Positions 42,835-51,242 of a stretch of DNA of 64,000 nucleotides are shown one piece after another. Position 1 is the first letter of the stretch. The number at the start of each line of letters is the position of its first letter. The translations under genes and the position numbers were made by a program. The stretch is taken from positions 124,001 to 188,000 of the forward strand of contig NZ_BMUA01000015.1 of NCBI RefSeq assembly GCF_014649955.1. The letters are read 5' to 3'. The notes under the pieces were generated by a model. It was not told where the DNA came from and did not search any database. It saw nothing but the letters and a program-made list of their open reading frames with translations. This DNA comes from Streptomyces violascens (GTDB lineage: Bacteria; Actinomycetota; Actinomycetes; Streptomycetales; Streptomycetaceae).

Positions 42835-43608
42835 ATGTTCACGTCGCTTTTCAGTGCTTTCGCGAGCCTCGCCGAGCACCTCGCGAGCCTGCTCGAACCG
42901 GTCTTCCACGGTGCTTCGACGGCTGCCGCGATCGTGCTTTTCACCGCTCTTGTACGTCTCGCCGTGCACCCGCTGTCGCGGCAGGCGGCGCGGGGTCAGA
43001 AGGCGCAGGCCAAGTTGCGGCCGCAGATGGCGGCGCTGCGCGAGAAGCACGGCAAGGACAGCAAGGCACTCCAGAAAGCGGTCATGGAGCTGCATGCCGC
43101 CGAGAAGGTGTCGCCGCTGTCGGGCTGCCTGCCCAGCCTGCTCCAGATGCCCGCGTTCTTCCTGCTCTACCACCTGTTCTCCAGCACGGAGATCGGCGGC
43201 GAGGCGAACGCCCTGCTCGACCACACGCTCTTCGCCGCCCCGCTCGGCGGGAACTGGACGGCCGCGCTCGCGCACGGCGGGATGTTCGGGGCGCGGGGCC
43301 TGGTCTACCTCGTGCTGTTCGCGATCGTCGCGGCCGTGGCCACCTTCAACTACCGGCGGACGAAGCGGCAGATGGCGGCCACGCCGATGCCCGTCGCCGC
43401 GCCGGGCGGGCAGGACGCGGTGCCGGGCATGGCGGCCATGAGCAAGTTCATGCCGCTGCTGTCCTTCGCCACGCTGTTCACGGTCGCGGTGGTGCCGCTC
43501 GCCGCCGCGCTGTACGTCGTGACCAGCACCACCTGGACCGCCGTCGAGCGGGCCTTCCTCTACAAGGACATGCTGCCCGCGCCGGCCGCCCTGGCGACCG
43601 CCGCATAG
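42835..43608 (+). CDS. YidC/Oxa1-family membrane insertase paralogue
   Basis: A 257-residue protein with five hydrophobic segments. The family core reads AIVLFTALVRLAVHPLSRQA, then QAKLRPQMAALREKHGKD and SGCLPSLLQMPAFFLLYHL. The positively charged Arg in the first helix (ALVRLAVHPL) matches the hydrophilic groove of YidC. It lacks the usual rnpA-yidC-jag context, so it is an extra, probably specialised insertase. GGAGGG lies before the ATG. Confidence 0.88.
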   Translation: MFTSLFSAFASLAEHLASLLEPVFHGASTAAAIVLFTALVRLAVHPLSRQAARGQKAQAKLRPQMAALREKHGKDSKALQKAVMELHAAEKVSPLSGCLPSLLQMPAFFLLYHLFSSTEIGGEANALLDHTLFAAPLGGNWTAALAHGGMFGARGLVYLVLFAIVAAVATFNYRRTKRQMAATPMPVAAPGGQDAVPGMAAMSKFMPLLSFATLFTVAVVPLAAALYVVTSTTWTAVERAFLYKDMLPAPAALATAA

Positions 43609-43671
43609 CACCCCGGACCTTGGTTACGGTCCAGTTTGTGAACGGGGTCTTGCGGAGTGGACGTCTTCCTT

Positions 43672-43691
43672 GGAGGATCGGACGATCCTCC
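43672..43691. promoter_or_regulatory. Palindrome upstream of the FAA hydrolase gene
   Basis: GGAGGATC-GGAC-GATCCTCC, 8-bp perfect arms, 51 bases before the start codon. It could be an operator or a leader hairpin. No regulator gene is adjacent. Confidence 0.45.
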
Positions 43692-43741
43692 GATGGCCGC
43701 TACCCATCGGCCGGGCCCGGCTCGACCAAGGGAGACTGACC

Positions 43742-44599
43742 ATGAAGCTGCTGCGTGCAGGCAACGCCGGCGAAGAGCGTCCGGCGCTGCTCGATGCCGA
43801 CGGGACCCTGCGGGACCTGTCCGGCCTGGTGGCGGACATCGACGGCGAGCTGCTCGCCGACGAGTTCGCCCTGGACCGGATCCGGGCCGCGGCCGACACC
43901 GGTGTGCTGCCCGCACTCGACGACGCCGGGGTTCGCATCGGGCCGCCGGTGGCGCGGATCGGCAAGGTCGTGTGCATCGGGCTGAACTACCACGACCACG
44001 CCGAGGAGACCGGGGCCGCGATTCCGGCCGAGCCGGTCGTCTTCTTCAAGGCGGCGGACACGGTGACCGGGCCGAACGACACGGTGCTCGTACCGCGCAA
44101 GTCGGTCAAGACCGACTGGGAGGTCGAGCTCGCCGTCGTCATCGGGCGCACCGCGCGCTACATCGGCGACGACGAGGACCCGCTGGCGTACGTCGCCGGG
44201 TACGCGGTCTCGCACGACGTGTCCGAGCGGGAGTTCCAGATCGAGCGCGGCGGCACGTGGGACAAGGGCAAGAACTGCGAGACGTTCAACCCGCTCGGCC
44301 CGTGGCTGGTCACCCGGGACGAGATCCCCGACCCGCAGGCCCTCTCGCTCAAGCTCTGGGTCAACGGGGAGCTCAAGCAGGACGGCTCGACGGCGCAGCA
44401 GATCTTCCCCGTGACGGAGGTCGTCCGCTACGTCAGCCAGTTCATGACGCTGTACCCGGGGGACGTCATCAACACGGGAACACCGGCGGGGGTGGCGATG
44501 GGCCAGCCCGAACCGAAGCCGTATCTGCGGGCGGGGGATGTCGTAGAACTGGAGATCGAGGGAGTGGGACGGCAACGGCAGGCCCTGAAAGACGCTTAG
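43742..44599 (+). CDS. Fumarylacetoacetate hydrolase family protein
   Basis: A 285-residue metal-dependent enzyme of the FAH family, which cleaves or decarboxylates beta-diketo acids. Metal and active-site motifs are CIGLNYHDHAEETGA, VFFKAADTVTGPNDTV, DWEVELAVVIG (Glu-x-Glu) and GYAVSHDVSEREFQ, with the C-terminal NTGTPAGVAMG. AGGGAG supports the ATG at 43742. No catabolic partners are adjacent, so the substrate is unknown. Confidence 0.9.
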   Translation: MKLLRAGNAGEERPALLDADGTLRDLSGLVADIDGELLADEFALDRIRAAADTGVLPALDDAGVRIGPPVARIGKVVCIGLNYHDHAEETGAAIPAEPVVFFKAADTVTGPNDTVLVPRKSVKTDWEVELAVVIGRTARYIGDDEDPLAYVAGYAVSHDVSEREFQIERGGTWDKGKNCETFNPLGPWLVTRDEIPDPQALSLKLWVNGELKQDGSTAQQIFPVTEVVRYVSQFMTLYPGDVINTGTPAGVAMGQPEPKPYLRAGDVVELEIEGVGRQRQALKDA

Positions 44600-44643
44600 G
44601 CTGGAACCCTTAAGGAGGGCACGATGACCGTTGCGCAGTCCGA

Positions 44644-45180
44644 ATGACGCTTGAGGAGTTCGAAGCGTTCGATGCCGCGGCGCCGGAGGGCTACCACGTT
44701 GAGCTGATCAACGGGAGGCTGCTGGTGACGTCGGCGCCGGACGGTGACCATGACGAGAACGTCATGTTCATCGGGGACCAGGTACGGGCACGCCGTCCCG
44801 AGCTGCACATGTACCAGGAGCGAGGCCTGGCTGTGCCCGCCTATCGCGCCGGGCGAGCGCGCGTCGACGGCGTGGTCGCCCCGCTCGGGTACTTCCGAGG
44901 ACAGCCGTCCTGGTCGGACCCTGCGGGCGTCCTCATGGTCGTCGAGGTGACGTCCGGGCGCGAGCAGGACGCCGAGGTCGACCGGGTCGACAAGCGCGAC
45001 GCCTACGCTCAGGCCGGGCTCCCGGTCTACCTGCTCGTCGACCGCCATCGCGGCGAGGCCGTCGTCCGCTGGGACCCGGAGGGCGGCGCCTACCGGCTCT
45101 CGGCGACGGCCGCCTTCGGCGCCAAATTGGCCCTCCCCGAGCCGTTCGGTTTCGACCTCGACACCTCCGAGCTCGCCTGA
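44644..45180 (+). CDS. Uma2-family (DUF820) PD-(D/E)xK protein, N-terminus apparently split
   Basis: A 178-residue protein. MTLEEFEAFDAAAPEGYHVE and LINGRLLV start the Uma2 fold; the catalytic set is Asp in RVDGVVAP, and Glu in VVEVTSGREQDAEVDRVDKR. These are probably nucleases of unknown role and are abundant in Streptomyces. The strong ribosome binding site (AAGGAGGG, 44612-44619) serves an ATG at 44624 whose frame (Met-Thr-Val-Ala-Gln-Ser-Glu) stops at 44645-44647 and overlaps the ATG at 44644. Homologues normally start MTVA and run on, so a small indel may have split the N-terminus, with translation rescued by coupling. Confidence 0.8.
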   Translation: MTLEEFEAFDAAAPEGYHVELINGRLLVTSAPDGDHDENVMFIGDQVRARRPELHMYQERGLAVPAYRAGRARVDGVVAPLGYFRGQPSWSDPAGVLMVVEVTSGREQDAEVDRVDKRDAYAQAGLPVYLLVDRHRGEAVVRWDPEGGAYRLSATAAFGAKLALPEPFGFDLDTSELA

Positions 45181-45190
45181 CGGCTCAGTC

Positions 45191-45222
45191 GGCCGGTGCG
45201 GCTCCGCGTCCCCGCACCGGCC
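45191..45222. terminator. Bidirectional terminator between Uma2 and UPF0303 genes
   Basis: GGCCGGTGCGG (45191-45201) pairs perfectly with CCGCACCGGCC (45212-45222), between two convergent genes. Confidence 0.8.
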
Positions 45223-45735
45223 TCAGCCCTGCTTGAGCCTCCACAGCGCCTCCACCACCAGCGCGTGATCCTCCGCCTGGGGCAGCCCCGACACCGTGAC
45301 CGTGCCCACGACTCCGACGCCCTCCACCGTCACCGGGTACGAACCCCCGTGCGCGGCAAAGGAGTCGGCATCCAGGCGGGACGACTCCTCGAACGTCGTG
45401 CCCTTGGCGCGGAAGCGGGCGCCGACCAGGAACGACGGGGCCGCGTAGCGTTCGGCGACGCGGCGCTTGCGGTCGATCCAGGCGTCGTTGTCGGCGCTGG
45501 AACCCGGCAGCGCGCAGCGGAACACCTGCCGTGCCCCGTGCCGTACATCGATCGCGACCGGGGCTTCGCGCTCCACGGCCAGGGTGCGCAGCAGCACGCC
45601 CAGCTCCCAGGCGTCCTCGTACGTGAAGTGCCGTAGTACCAGGCGTCGTTGTTCCGATTCCAGGGCGGCCACACTGTCCGCCGCCGGGGCGCCCTCCCCC
45701 GCCTCGCGGTGTGCCGCGGTGTCCCGGGCCCTCAC
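45223..45735 (-). CDS. UPF0303/heme-degrading-domain family protein
   Basis: A 170-residue protein of the HbpS/GlcG-like fold (DUF336/UPF0303). Signature segments are AWELGVLLRTLAVEREAPVA, IDVRHGARQVFRCALPG, and AAHGGSYPVTVEGVGVVG. Related proteins bind heme or small molecules. The GTG start overlaps the stop of the dehydrogenase upstream (GTGA), so the two are translated together and may share a pathway. Confidence 0.85.
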   Translation of the reverse strand: MRARDTAAHREAGEGAPAADSVAALESEQRRLVLRHFTYEDAWELGVLLRTLAVEREAPVAIDVRHGARQVFRCALPGSSADNDAWIDRKRRVAERYAAPSFLVGARFRAKGTTFEESSRLDADSFAAHGGSYPVTVEGVGVVGTVTVSGLPQAEDHALVVEALWRLKQG

Positions 45736-46817
45736 AGTGCCAGCTCCACCGTCACGCCCTCGCGGGCCGAGCGGCGGGCCGCTTCCAGGACATCCAGGGC
45801 CGCCGCCGCCTCGTGCGCGGTGACCGGGGGTTCGCCGCCCTCACGAAGGGCCTTCGCGATCGCCGCGTAGTACGCCGGGTAGTCGCCCGGGATCGTCTGG
45901 AGGGGGCGGCCGCCGCCCGTCTGAGGGGATTCGCCCGAGCCGACCCGGCCCCACATCGACTCCGGTTCCACGCCCCAGGGCTCGTCCGCCGAAGGACGCC
46001 TGCCCTCGCGCAGGGCCGCCTCCTGCGGGTCGAGGCCGTACTTCACGAAGCCCGCCGACGAGCCCAACACCCGCAGGCGCGGGCCGAGTTGGGCGGTCGT
46101 CGCGCTGACGTAGAGGTGGGAGCGGACGCCGCTCGCGTGCGTGATCGCGATGAAGGTGTCGTCGTCGGCCTGGGCGCCGGGGCGGCGCACGTCGGCCTCC
46201 GCGTAGACGCGCAGCGCCGGGCCGAACAGGACGAGCGCCTGGTCGACGACATGGCTGCCCAGGTCGTAAAGGAGCCCGCCGATCTCGTTCGGGTCGCCCG
46301 ACTCGCGCCAGCCGCCCTTGGGCTGCGGCCGCCACCGCTCGAAGCGGGACTCGAAGCGCTGGATCTCGCCGAGCTCGCCGTCCGCGAGCAGTGCCTGGAG
46401 GGTCAGGAAGTCGTTGTCCCAGCGGCGGTTGTGGAAGACCGAGAGCAGCAGGCCGCGCTCCTCGGCGAGGGACGCCAGGTCGCGGGCCTCGGCCGCGGTG
46501 CCGGCGAGCGGCTTGTCCACGACGACCGGCAGGCCCGCCTTGAGCGCGTCGGTCGCGATCGGGACGTGCGTCTTGTTCGGCGAGGCGATCACGACCAGGT
46601 CGAGGCCGGCGTCGTACAACTCCTCGGGGGAGTTCGCGACGCGCAGGTTCTCGCCGTGTTCGGCGCGGGCCTGCGCCTGGCGCTCGGGGTTGGAGGTGAC
46701 GACCGTGTCGAGGACGAGGCCGTCGGTCGCGGCGATCAGCGGGGCGTGGAAGACGGAGCCCGCCAGGCCGTAGCCCACGAGTCCCACGCGGAGGCCGTCG
46801 GTCTGGGGAGCGTTCAT
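45732..46817 (-). CDS. Gfo/Idh/MocA family oxidoreductase
   Basis: A 361-residue NAD(P)-dependent dehydrogenase of the glucose-fructose oxidoreductase family. The Rossmann motif is VGLVGYGLAGSVFHAP, then VDLVVIASPNKTHVPIA, and the catalytic VVDKPLAG (Lys of the EKP-like motif, here DKP). AAGGA five bases before the ATG at 46817 fixes the start. It diverges from a ROK repressor and is co-translated with UPF0303, suggesting sugar or inositol-like substrate catabolism. Confidence 0.9.
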   Translation of the reverse strand: MNAPQTDGLRVGLVGYGLAGSVFHAPLIAATDGLVLDTVVTSNPERQAQARAEHGENLRVANSPEELYDAGLDLVVIASPNKTHVPIATDALKAGLPVVVDKPLAGTAAEARDLASLAEERGLLLSVFHNRRWDNDFLTLQALLADGELGEIQRFESRFERWRPQPKGGWRESGDPNEIGGLLYDLGSHVVDQALVLFGPALRVYAEADVRRPGAQADDDTFIAITHASGVRSHLYVSATTAQLGPRLRVLGSSAGFVKYGLDPQEAALREGRRPSADEPWGVEPESMWGRVGSGESPQTGGGRPLQTIPGDYPAYYAAIAKALREGGEPPVTAHEAAAALDVLEAARRSAREGVTVELAL

Positions 46818-46842
46818 GGGATCCTTCATGCCATCCACTTAA

Positions 46843-46855
46843 GCAACGCTGTTGC
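46843..46855. promoter_or_regulatory. Operator candidate between dehydrogenase and ROK repressor
   Basis: GCAAC-GCT-GTTGC, a short perfect inverted repeat in the 68-base divergent region. It is the only symmetric element there, so it is the likely site of the ROK repressor. Confidence 0.5.
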
Positions 46856-46885
46856 CAAAGTGCAAGCAAGAGGGACAATGGGTCG

Positions 46886-47986
46886 GTGAACAGGAGCAAT
46901 ACGGGTGCGAATCTGCCGGCGCTGCGCAACCACAACGCCGCGCTGGTCCTCGACCTGCTGCGGGCCGCGGGCGAGGCCGGCATCAGCAGGCTGGAGCTCG
47001 CCGAGCGCACCGGGCTCACCCCGCAGGCCGTCAGCAAGATCACCGCGCGGCTGCGGGACGAGGGCACGGCCACCGAGGCGGGCCGCCGCGCCTCCACCGG
47101 GGGCAAGCCGCGCACCGTGCTCAAGCTGGTGCCGTCCGCCGCGCACGCCATCGGCCTGCACCTGGACCGCGACGAGCTGACCGCGGTCCTCGTCGACCTC
47201 GCGGGCACCCTGGTCGGCGCCAGGACCGTACCGCTGGACCTCGGCGCCGAGCCGTCGTGCGTGGTGGAGGCGGCGGCCGCCGAGGCGGAGGCGCTGACCG
47301 GCGGGCGGCGCGTGCTCGGCGTCGGCGTCGCCATGCCGGGCCCGCTCGACCACGACAGCGGGGTGCTGCACCGCGTCACCGGCTTCCCGCACTGGAACGG
47401 CTTCCCGCTGCGCGACGCGCTCGCCGAGCGGCTCGGCCGGAAGGTCTTCCTGGACAAGGACACCAACGCCGCCGCCCTCGGCCTCGCCCTGCGCGCCGGC
47501 ACCCGGGCGGGCTCGTTCGCCTACCTCCACCTCGGTACGGGACTCGGCGCGGGGCTCGTGCTCGGCGGGGCGCTGCACCGCGGCGCCCGTACGGGAGCGG
47601 GCGAGTTCGGGCACCAGACGATCCTGCTCGGCGGGCCGGCGTGCGGCTGCGGCGGGCGTGGCTGCATCGAGGCGCTGTGCCTGGCTTCGGTCGCCCGCGG
47701 GGACATCGCGGCCGCGGCCCGCTTCCTCGGGGTGGGCGCGGCCAACCTCGTCGGGCTGCTCGACATCGACGAGATCCTGCTCGGCGGCCGCACGGTGACC
47801 GCCGACCAGGACACGTTCGTACGGGGTGTGGCCGCGGTCGTCGAGGAACGCGCCCGGCGCGGCGGCGCCCCCGAGGTCCCGGTCCGCCCGGCCGCGGGCG
47901 GCCCGCACGCGGTGGCGGAGGGCGCGGCCCAGCTGGTCCTGGTGCCGGTCTTCGGCCGGGCGAACGTGGCGTACCCGCAGGCATAG
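46886..47986 (+). CDS. ROK-family repressor (NagC/XylR-like)
   Basis: A 366-residue regulator with an N-terminal winged helix (ISRLELAERTGLTPQAVSK, residues 33-51) and a C-terminal sugar-kinase-like ROK domain. This has LGVGVAMPGPLD, YLHLGTGLGAGLVLGG, and the zinc motif CGCGGRGCIEAL. The usual DNDANAAA ligand motif is DKDTNAAA. The C-terminus from about residue 310 drifts from the family pattern. The GTG start appears leaderless. It should control the divergent dehydrogenase operon in response to a sugar. Confidence 0.88.
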   Translation: MNRSNTGANLPALRNHNAALVLDLLRAAGEAGISRLELAERTGLTPQAVSKITARLRDEGTATEAGRRASTGGKPRTVLKLVPSAAHAIGLHLDRDELTAVLVDLAGTLVGARTVPLDLGAEPSCVVEAAAAEAEALTGGRRVLGVGVAMPGPLDHDSGVLHRVTGFPHWNGFPLRDALAERLGRKVFLDKDTNAAALGLALRAGTRAGSFAYLHLGTGLGAGLVLGGALHRGARTGAGEFGHQTILLGGPACGCGGRGCIEALCLASVARGDIAAAARFLGVGAANLVGLLDIDEILLGGRTVTADQDTFVRGVAAVVEERARRGGAPEVPVRPAAGGPHAVAEGAAQLVLVPVFGRANVAYPQA

Positions 47987-48223
47987 GGCCGATGCGCCCC
48001 GCGAGAACACACCCGTCCGGAACGCCCATAGGAAGGCCCGATATTGGGCTGATAGGGCGGTCTTCCCCGGCGTGTCCCGGCGTGCCCGGGCGGGGTGCGT
48101 GAGGCGGGGAGCGGACGCGTGGCAGGCTCGCGGGCCACGGCCGGGTCCGACCGACCGGGAGGCGCCGACTCCGGACGGGCGGCGGCCCCGAGCCCCGAAC
48201 GCCCCGAGCAGCAAAGGCCCCTC

Positions 48224-49021
48224 ATGCGACTGCGCACTGCCCTCGTCACCGCAGTGGCCGCCGCCACCATCGCCCCGCTCGCGGGGGTGGCCGCGGCCGA
48301 CGACGGCGGCGGGCTCCCGTCGGGCCGGCACAATGTCGCGCCGCTCAAGCCGGTCGTCACCGCGATGCCCGTCGACCCGCCGCTCAACGTGAAACTGCCC
48401 TTCTGCGCGGGCCGGACCGGCTCCGCGTTCCCGCTGGACACGAAGATCCACGGCGGGCCCGCCGAGTACCACCCCGGCGGCGCGAGCCAGTCCTGGTCCC
48501 TCGACCTCACCAACACCTCGCACGAGGACTGCGACAGCATCCACCCCGTCCTCGTCCTGGTCGACCGGGACCGCACCCTCAAGAACGACCGGATCCGGAT
48601 GGAGTTCGACGACCCGGCCACCGGCCGCAAGCACTCCGTGGCGTTCCTCAAGACCGACGAGGACGAGCACATCGGCGTCTTCGACGACGGCTTCCCCGGC
48701 TTCGTCATCGGCGCGGGCAAGACGCTCACCGTGCCGGTGCGGCTCGGCTTCACCGACGACGCCGTGCCCGACCGGATCACCGCCAACGCCGCGATCGTGC
48801 AGCGCCGCGGCACCAACGGCCAGTGGGTGGGGGAGTCCGCCGACTACCGCTTCGACATCGTCGCCGAGGGCGACCTGCTGCACCAGATCGACACCGAGCT
48901 CGCCGAGACCGGCCGGGGCAGCGCGCTCGCCCGCCTCGGCCTGGTCTCCGCCGTACTCCTCCTCGCGGGCGGCGCCCTGGTGACCGCGCCGCGGCGGTTC
49001 CGCATCCGGCGCCGCCACTGA
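48224..49021 (+). CDS. LAETG-anchored cell-surface protein
   Basis: A 265-residue secreted protein. The signal peptide (LRTALVTAVAAATIAPLAGVAAA) is followed by a beta-rich domain with two cysteines. The C-terminus is a sorting signal: LAETG (residues 226-230), a hydrophobic helix (LGLVSAVLLLAGGALVTA) and a basic tail (RRFRIRRRH). LAxTG is the signal of class E sortases, such as the one at 37725-38492. The mature function is unknown. The start lacks a strong ribosome binding site. Confidence 0.85.
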   Translation: MRLRTALVTAVAAATIAPLAGVAAADDGGGLPSGRHNVAPLKPVVTAMPVDPPLNVKLPFCAGRTGSAFPLDTKIHGGPAEYHPGGASQSWSLDLTNTSHEDCDSIHPVLVLVDRDRTLKNDRIRMEFDDPATGRKHSVAFLKTDEDEHIGVFDDGFPGFVIGAGKTLTVPVRLGFTDDAVPDRITANAAIVQRRGTNGQWVGESADYRFDIVAEGDLLHQIDTELAETGRGSALARLGLVSAVLLLAGGALVTAPRRFRIRRRH

Positions 49022-49070
49022 GCAGGGCGGCGACCCCGGCTGTTCACGTGCTCATGCGAGCATCGCCCCT

Positions 49071-49898
49071 GTGGAAAACCCGAACGACGCCCTCGACGAC
49101 TCCTTGAGCTCGCTGAGCGACACCCCGTACGACTCCCTGACCGGCTATCCCGAGAATCAGGCTCCCGGCGCCCCCATCCGCTCCGGCATCCCGGAGCACG
49201 GGCGCATCCCGAAGTACTACGCCGTCAAGGCCCAAGTCGCCCTGCTGATCGACGAGTTGGGGGAGGGGGACCTGCTGCCGACCGAGCGCGACCTGGCGCT
49301 GCGCTACGAAGTCGCCCGGGAAACCGTACGCCAGGCGCTGCGCGAGCTGCTCCTCGAAGGGAGGCTGCGCCGCCAGGGCCGGGGCACGGTGGTGGCCGGC
49401 GCCAAGCTGGAACAGCCCCTCTCGCTGGCCAGCTACACCGAGGGCGTGCGCCGCCAGGGCCGTACGCCCGGACGTCACCTCATCACCCTCGAACGTTTCC
49501 CCTGCCCGCCCGCGCTCGCCGCCGAGACCGGGCTCGAACGGGGTGAGCCGGTCTGGCACATGGAGCGCGTGCTGCTCGCCGACGACGAGCGGATGGGTCT
49601 GGAGAGCACGTACGCGGCGGTGGCCCGGATGCCCGACCTGGACAGGGAGTTCACGCCGGACTCCTCCTTCTACGCCTACCTGCGCGATCGGCTCGGCGTC
49701 ACGCTCGGGGACGTCGACGAGCGCATCGAAACGGTGTTGGCCACGCCTCGGGAGGCCCTGCTGATCGGCACCCCGCCGGCGCTGCCGATGCTGCTGATCC
49801 ACCGGGTCTCGCGGGACGCGGAGGGCCGCCCCCTGGAGCGGGTTCGCACCTTGTACCGGGGTGACCGGTTCTCCTTCACGACCCACCTGGGTCGGTAG
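49071..49898 (+). CDS. GntR/HutC-family regulator of the aminophosphonate operon
   Basis: A 275-residue regulator starting at GTG. An unusual acidic N-terminal extension of about 45 residues precedes the winged helix (LLPTERDLALRYEVARETVR; QALRELLLEGRLRRQGRGT). The C-terminal UTRA ligand domain begins near SLASYTEGVRRQGRTPG. It is directly upstream of the putative aminoethylphosphonate genes. The intergenic region holds a HutC-like GGTCTAGGCC site, so it probably controls that operon. Confidence 0.87.
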   Translation: MENPNDALDDSLSSLSDTPYDSLTGYPENQAPGAPIRSGIPEHGRIPKYYAVKAQVALLIDELGEGDLLPTERDLALRYEVARETVRQALRELLLEGRLRRQGRGTVVAGAKLEQPLSLASYTEGVRRQGRTPGRHLITLERFPCPPALAAETGLERGEPVWHMERVLLADDERMGLESTYAAVARMPDLDREFTPDSSFYAYLRDRLGVTLGDVDERIETVLATPREALLIGTPPALPMLLIHRVSRDAEGRPLERVRTLYRGDRFSFTTHLGR

Positions 49899-49936
49899 CG
49901 CGCGGCTGGGGGCAGGGGCGTTTTGCGCAGTTCCCC

Positions 49937-49989
49937 GCGCCCCTGGCGGGGTTGCTCCTGGCGGGGCGCACCCCCAGAAAGGTTGGGGG
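49937..49989. repeat. Streptomyces-type intergenic hairpin repeat after the GntR gene
   Basis: Two adjacent stems: GCGCCCC/GGGGCGC (49937-49943, 49963-49969) and CCCCCA/TGGGGG (49971-49976, 49984-49989), preceded by GCAGTTCCCCGCGCCCCT. I recognise this as the recurrent intergenic hairpin seen in many Streptomyces genomes; it may act as a terminator for the regulator gene. Confidence 0.65.
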
Positions 49990-50018
49990 GCTGCGGGCGA
50001 ATGATTACGAGAGCATAA

Positions 50019-50032
50019 CGGGTCTAGGCCAA
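50019..50032. promoter_or_regulatory. HutC/dre-like operator upstream of the aminophosphonate operon
   Basis: The core GGTCTAGGCC (50021-50030) differs by one base from GGTCTAGACC, the symmetric core shared by HutC-type and DasR sites. It is 77 bases before the FAD oxidase start. Either the adjacent GntR/HutC regulator or DasR could bind it. Confidence 0.5.
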
Positions 50033-50106
50033 GCTTGGGGGGTCGTTCACCGTCCCGTTGCCGGATGGACCGGCGCGGGACACCCTCCCCGAGCACCGTT
50101 GCCGCC

Positions 50107-51228
50107 GTGAGAGTCATCGTCGTTGGAGCCGGCGTGGTGGGAACCATGCACGCCTGGCACGCAGTGGAACGCGGCCACGAGGTCGTACACATCGAGCGCG
50201 AGAGCGAGGCGCGCGGAGCCTCGCTCCGCAACTTCGGCCAGATATGGGTCAGCGGCCGCGCGGGCGGCGAGGAGCTGGACACCGCGCTCCGCGCCCGCGA
50301 ACTCTGGGAGGGGATCGGCGAGCGCATCCCCGGCCTCGGGTTCCGGCCGAACGGCTCGCTGACCCCGCTGCGCACCGACCTCGAACTCGCCGTCGCCGAG
50401 GCCGCGTTGGGGCGCGAGGACGCCGCCGCCCGCGGTTACAAGCTCCTCGGCGCCGACGAGGCCCGCGCTCTCAACCCCGCCCTGCGCGGCGCGTTCTCCA
50501 CCGCCCTGTGGTGCGAGCGCGACGCCGCCGTCGAACCCCGTACCGCTCAACTCGCGCTGAAGGCAGCCCTGTTGGCGTCCGGACGGTATACGTACCTCGG
50601 GGGGCGGGAAGTCCGCGAGGTCCTCGGCGACAACGCCGTCCGGGACGATCACGGTGACGTGCACCGCGGTGACGTCGTCGTCCTCTGTACGGGGGCCTGG
50701 CTCGGCGGCCTCGTGCGGGAGCTCGTGCCCGACCTGCCCGTGCGCCGCGTACGGCTCCAGATGATGCAGACCGCCCCGCTCGGCGAGCCGCTCACCACCT
50801 CCGTCGCCGACGCCGACAGCTTCCGCTACTACCCCGCCTACGCGAGCGAGGCCCTCGACGCGCTCAACGCCGGGCAGGCGCAGGACCCCACCGCCGCCGC
50901 GCACAAGATGCAGCTCCTCATGGTGCAGCGCAAGGACGGCGGGCTGACCATCGGCGACACCCACGAGTACGAGCACCCCTTCGCCTTCGACGTCCTGGAG
51001 GAGCCGTACGAGCACCTCGTCCGGGTCGTCGAGTCCTTCCTGGGCCGGCCGCTCCCCAAGATCCAGCGCCGCTGGGCCGGGGTCTACGCCCAGTGCACCG
51101 ACACCTCGCGCGTCGTGCACCGCCAGCAGGTGCGGGACGGGGTGTGGCTGGTGGCCGGACCCGGCGGACGCGGCATGACGTGCTCCCCGGCCATCGCCGA
51201 GAAGACCGCGAACGAGCTGGGCTGGTAA
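50107..51228 (+). CDS. FAD-dependent oxidoreductase of the phosphonate-associated TIGR03364 type
   Basis: A 373-residue D-amino-acid-oxidase-like flavoprotein. The FAD-binding GAGVVG is at residues 7-12, then SLRNFGQIWVSGRAGGEELD, and a C-terminal WLVAGPGGRGMTCSPAIAEK. Members of this group are found next to phosphonatase-like hydrolases and phosphonate transporters and are thought to deaminate an aminophosphonate close to 2-aminoethylphosphonate. Exactly those neighbours follow here. The start is taken at GTG 50107; the open frame extends further but lacks support. Confidence 0.87.
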   Translation: MRVIVVGAGVVGTMHAWHAVERGHEVVHIERESEARGASLRNFGQIWVSGRAGGEELDTALRARELWEGIGERIPGLGFRPNGSLTPLRTDLELAVAEAALGREDAAARGYKLLGADEARALNPALRGAFSTALWCERDAAVEPRTAQLALKAALLASGRYTYLGGREVREVLGDNAVRDDHGDVHRGDVVVLCTGAWLGGLVRELVPDLPVRRVRLQMMQTAPLGEPLTTSVADADSFRYYPAYASEALDALNAGQAQDPTAAAHKMQLLMVQRKDGGLTIGDTHEYEHPFAFDVLEEPYEHLVRVVESFLGRPLPKIQRRWAGVYAQCTDTSRVVHRQQVRDGVWLVAGPGGRGMTCSPAIAEKTANELGW

Positions 51229-51242
51229 GGGAGTTGACCGCC

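Noticed and set aside
48035..48050. Small GCCC-GATATT-GGGC hairpin before the LAETG protein gene
   Set aside because: Only a 4-bp stem; too short to support a regulatory or terminator call.
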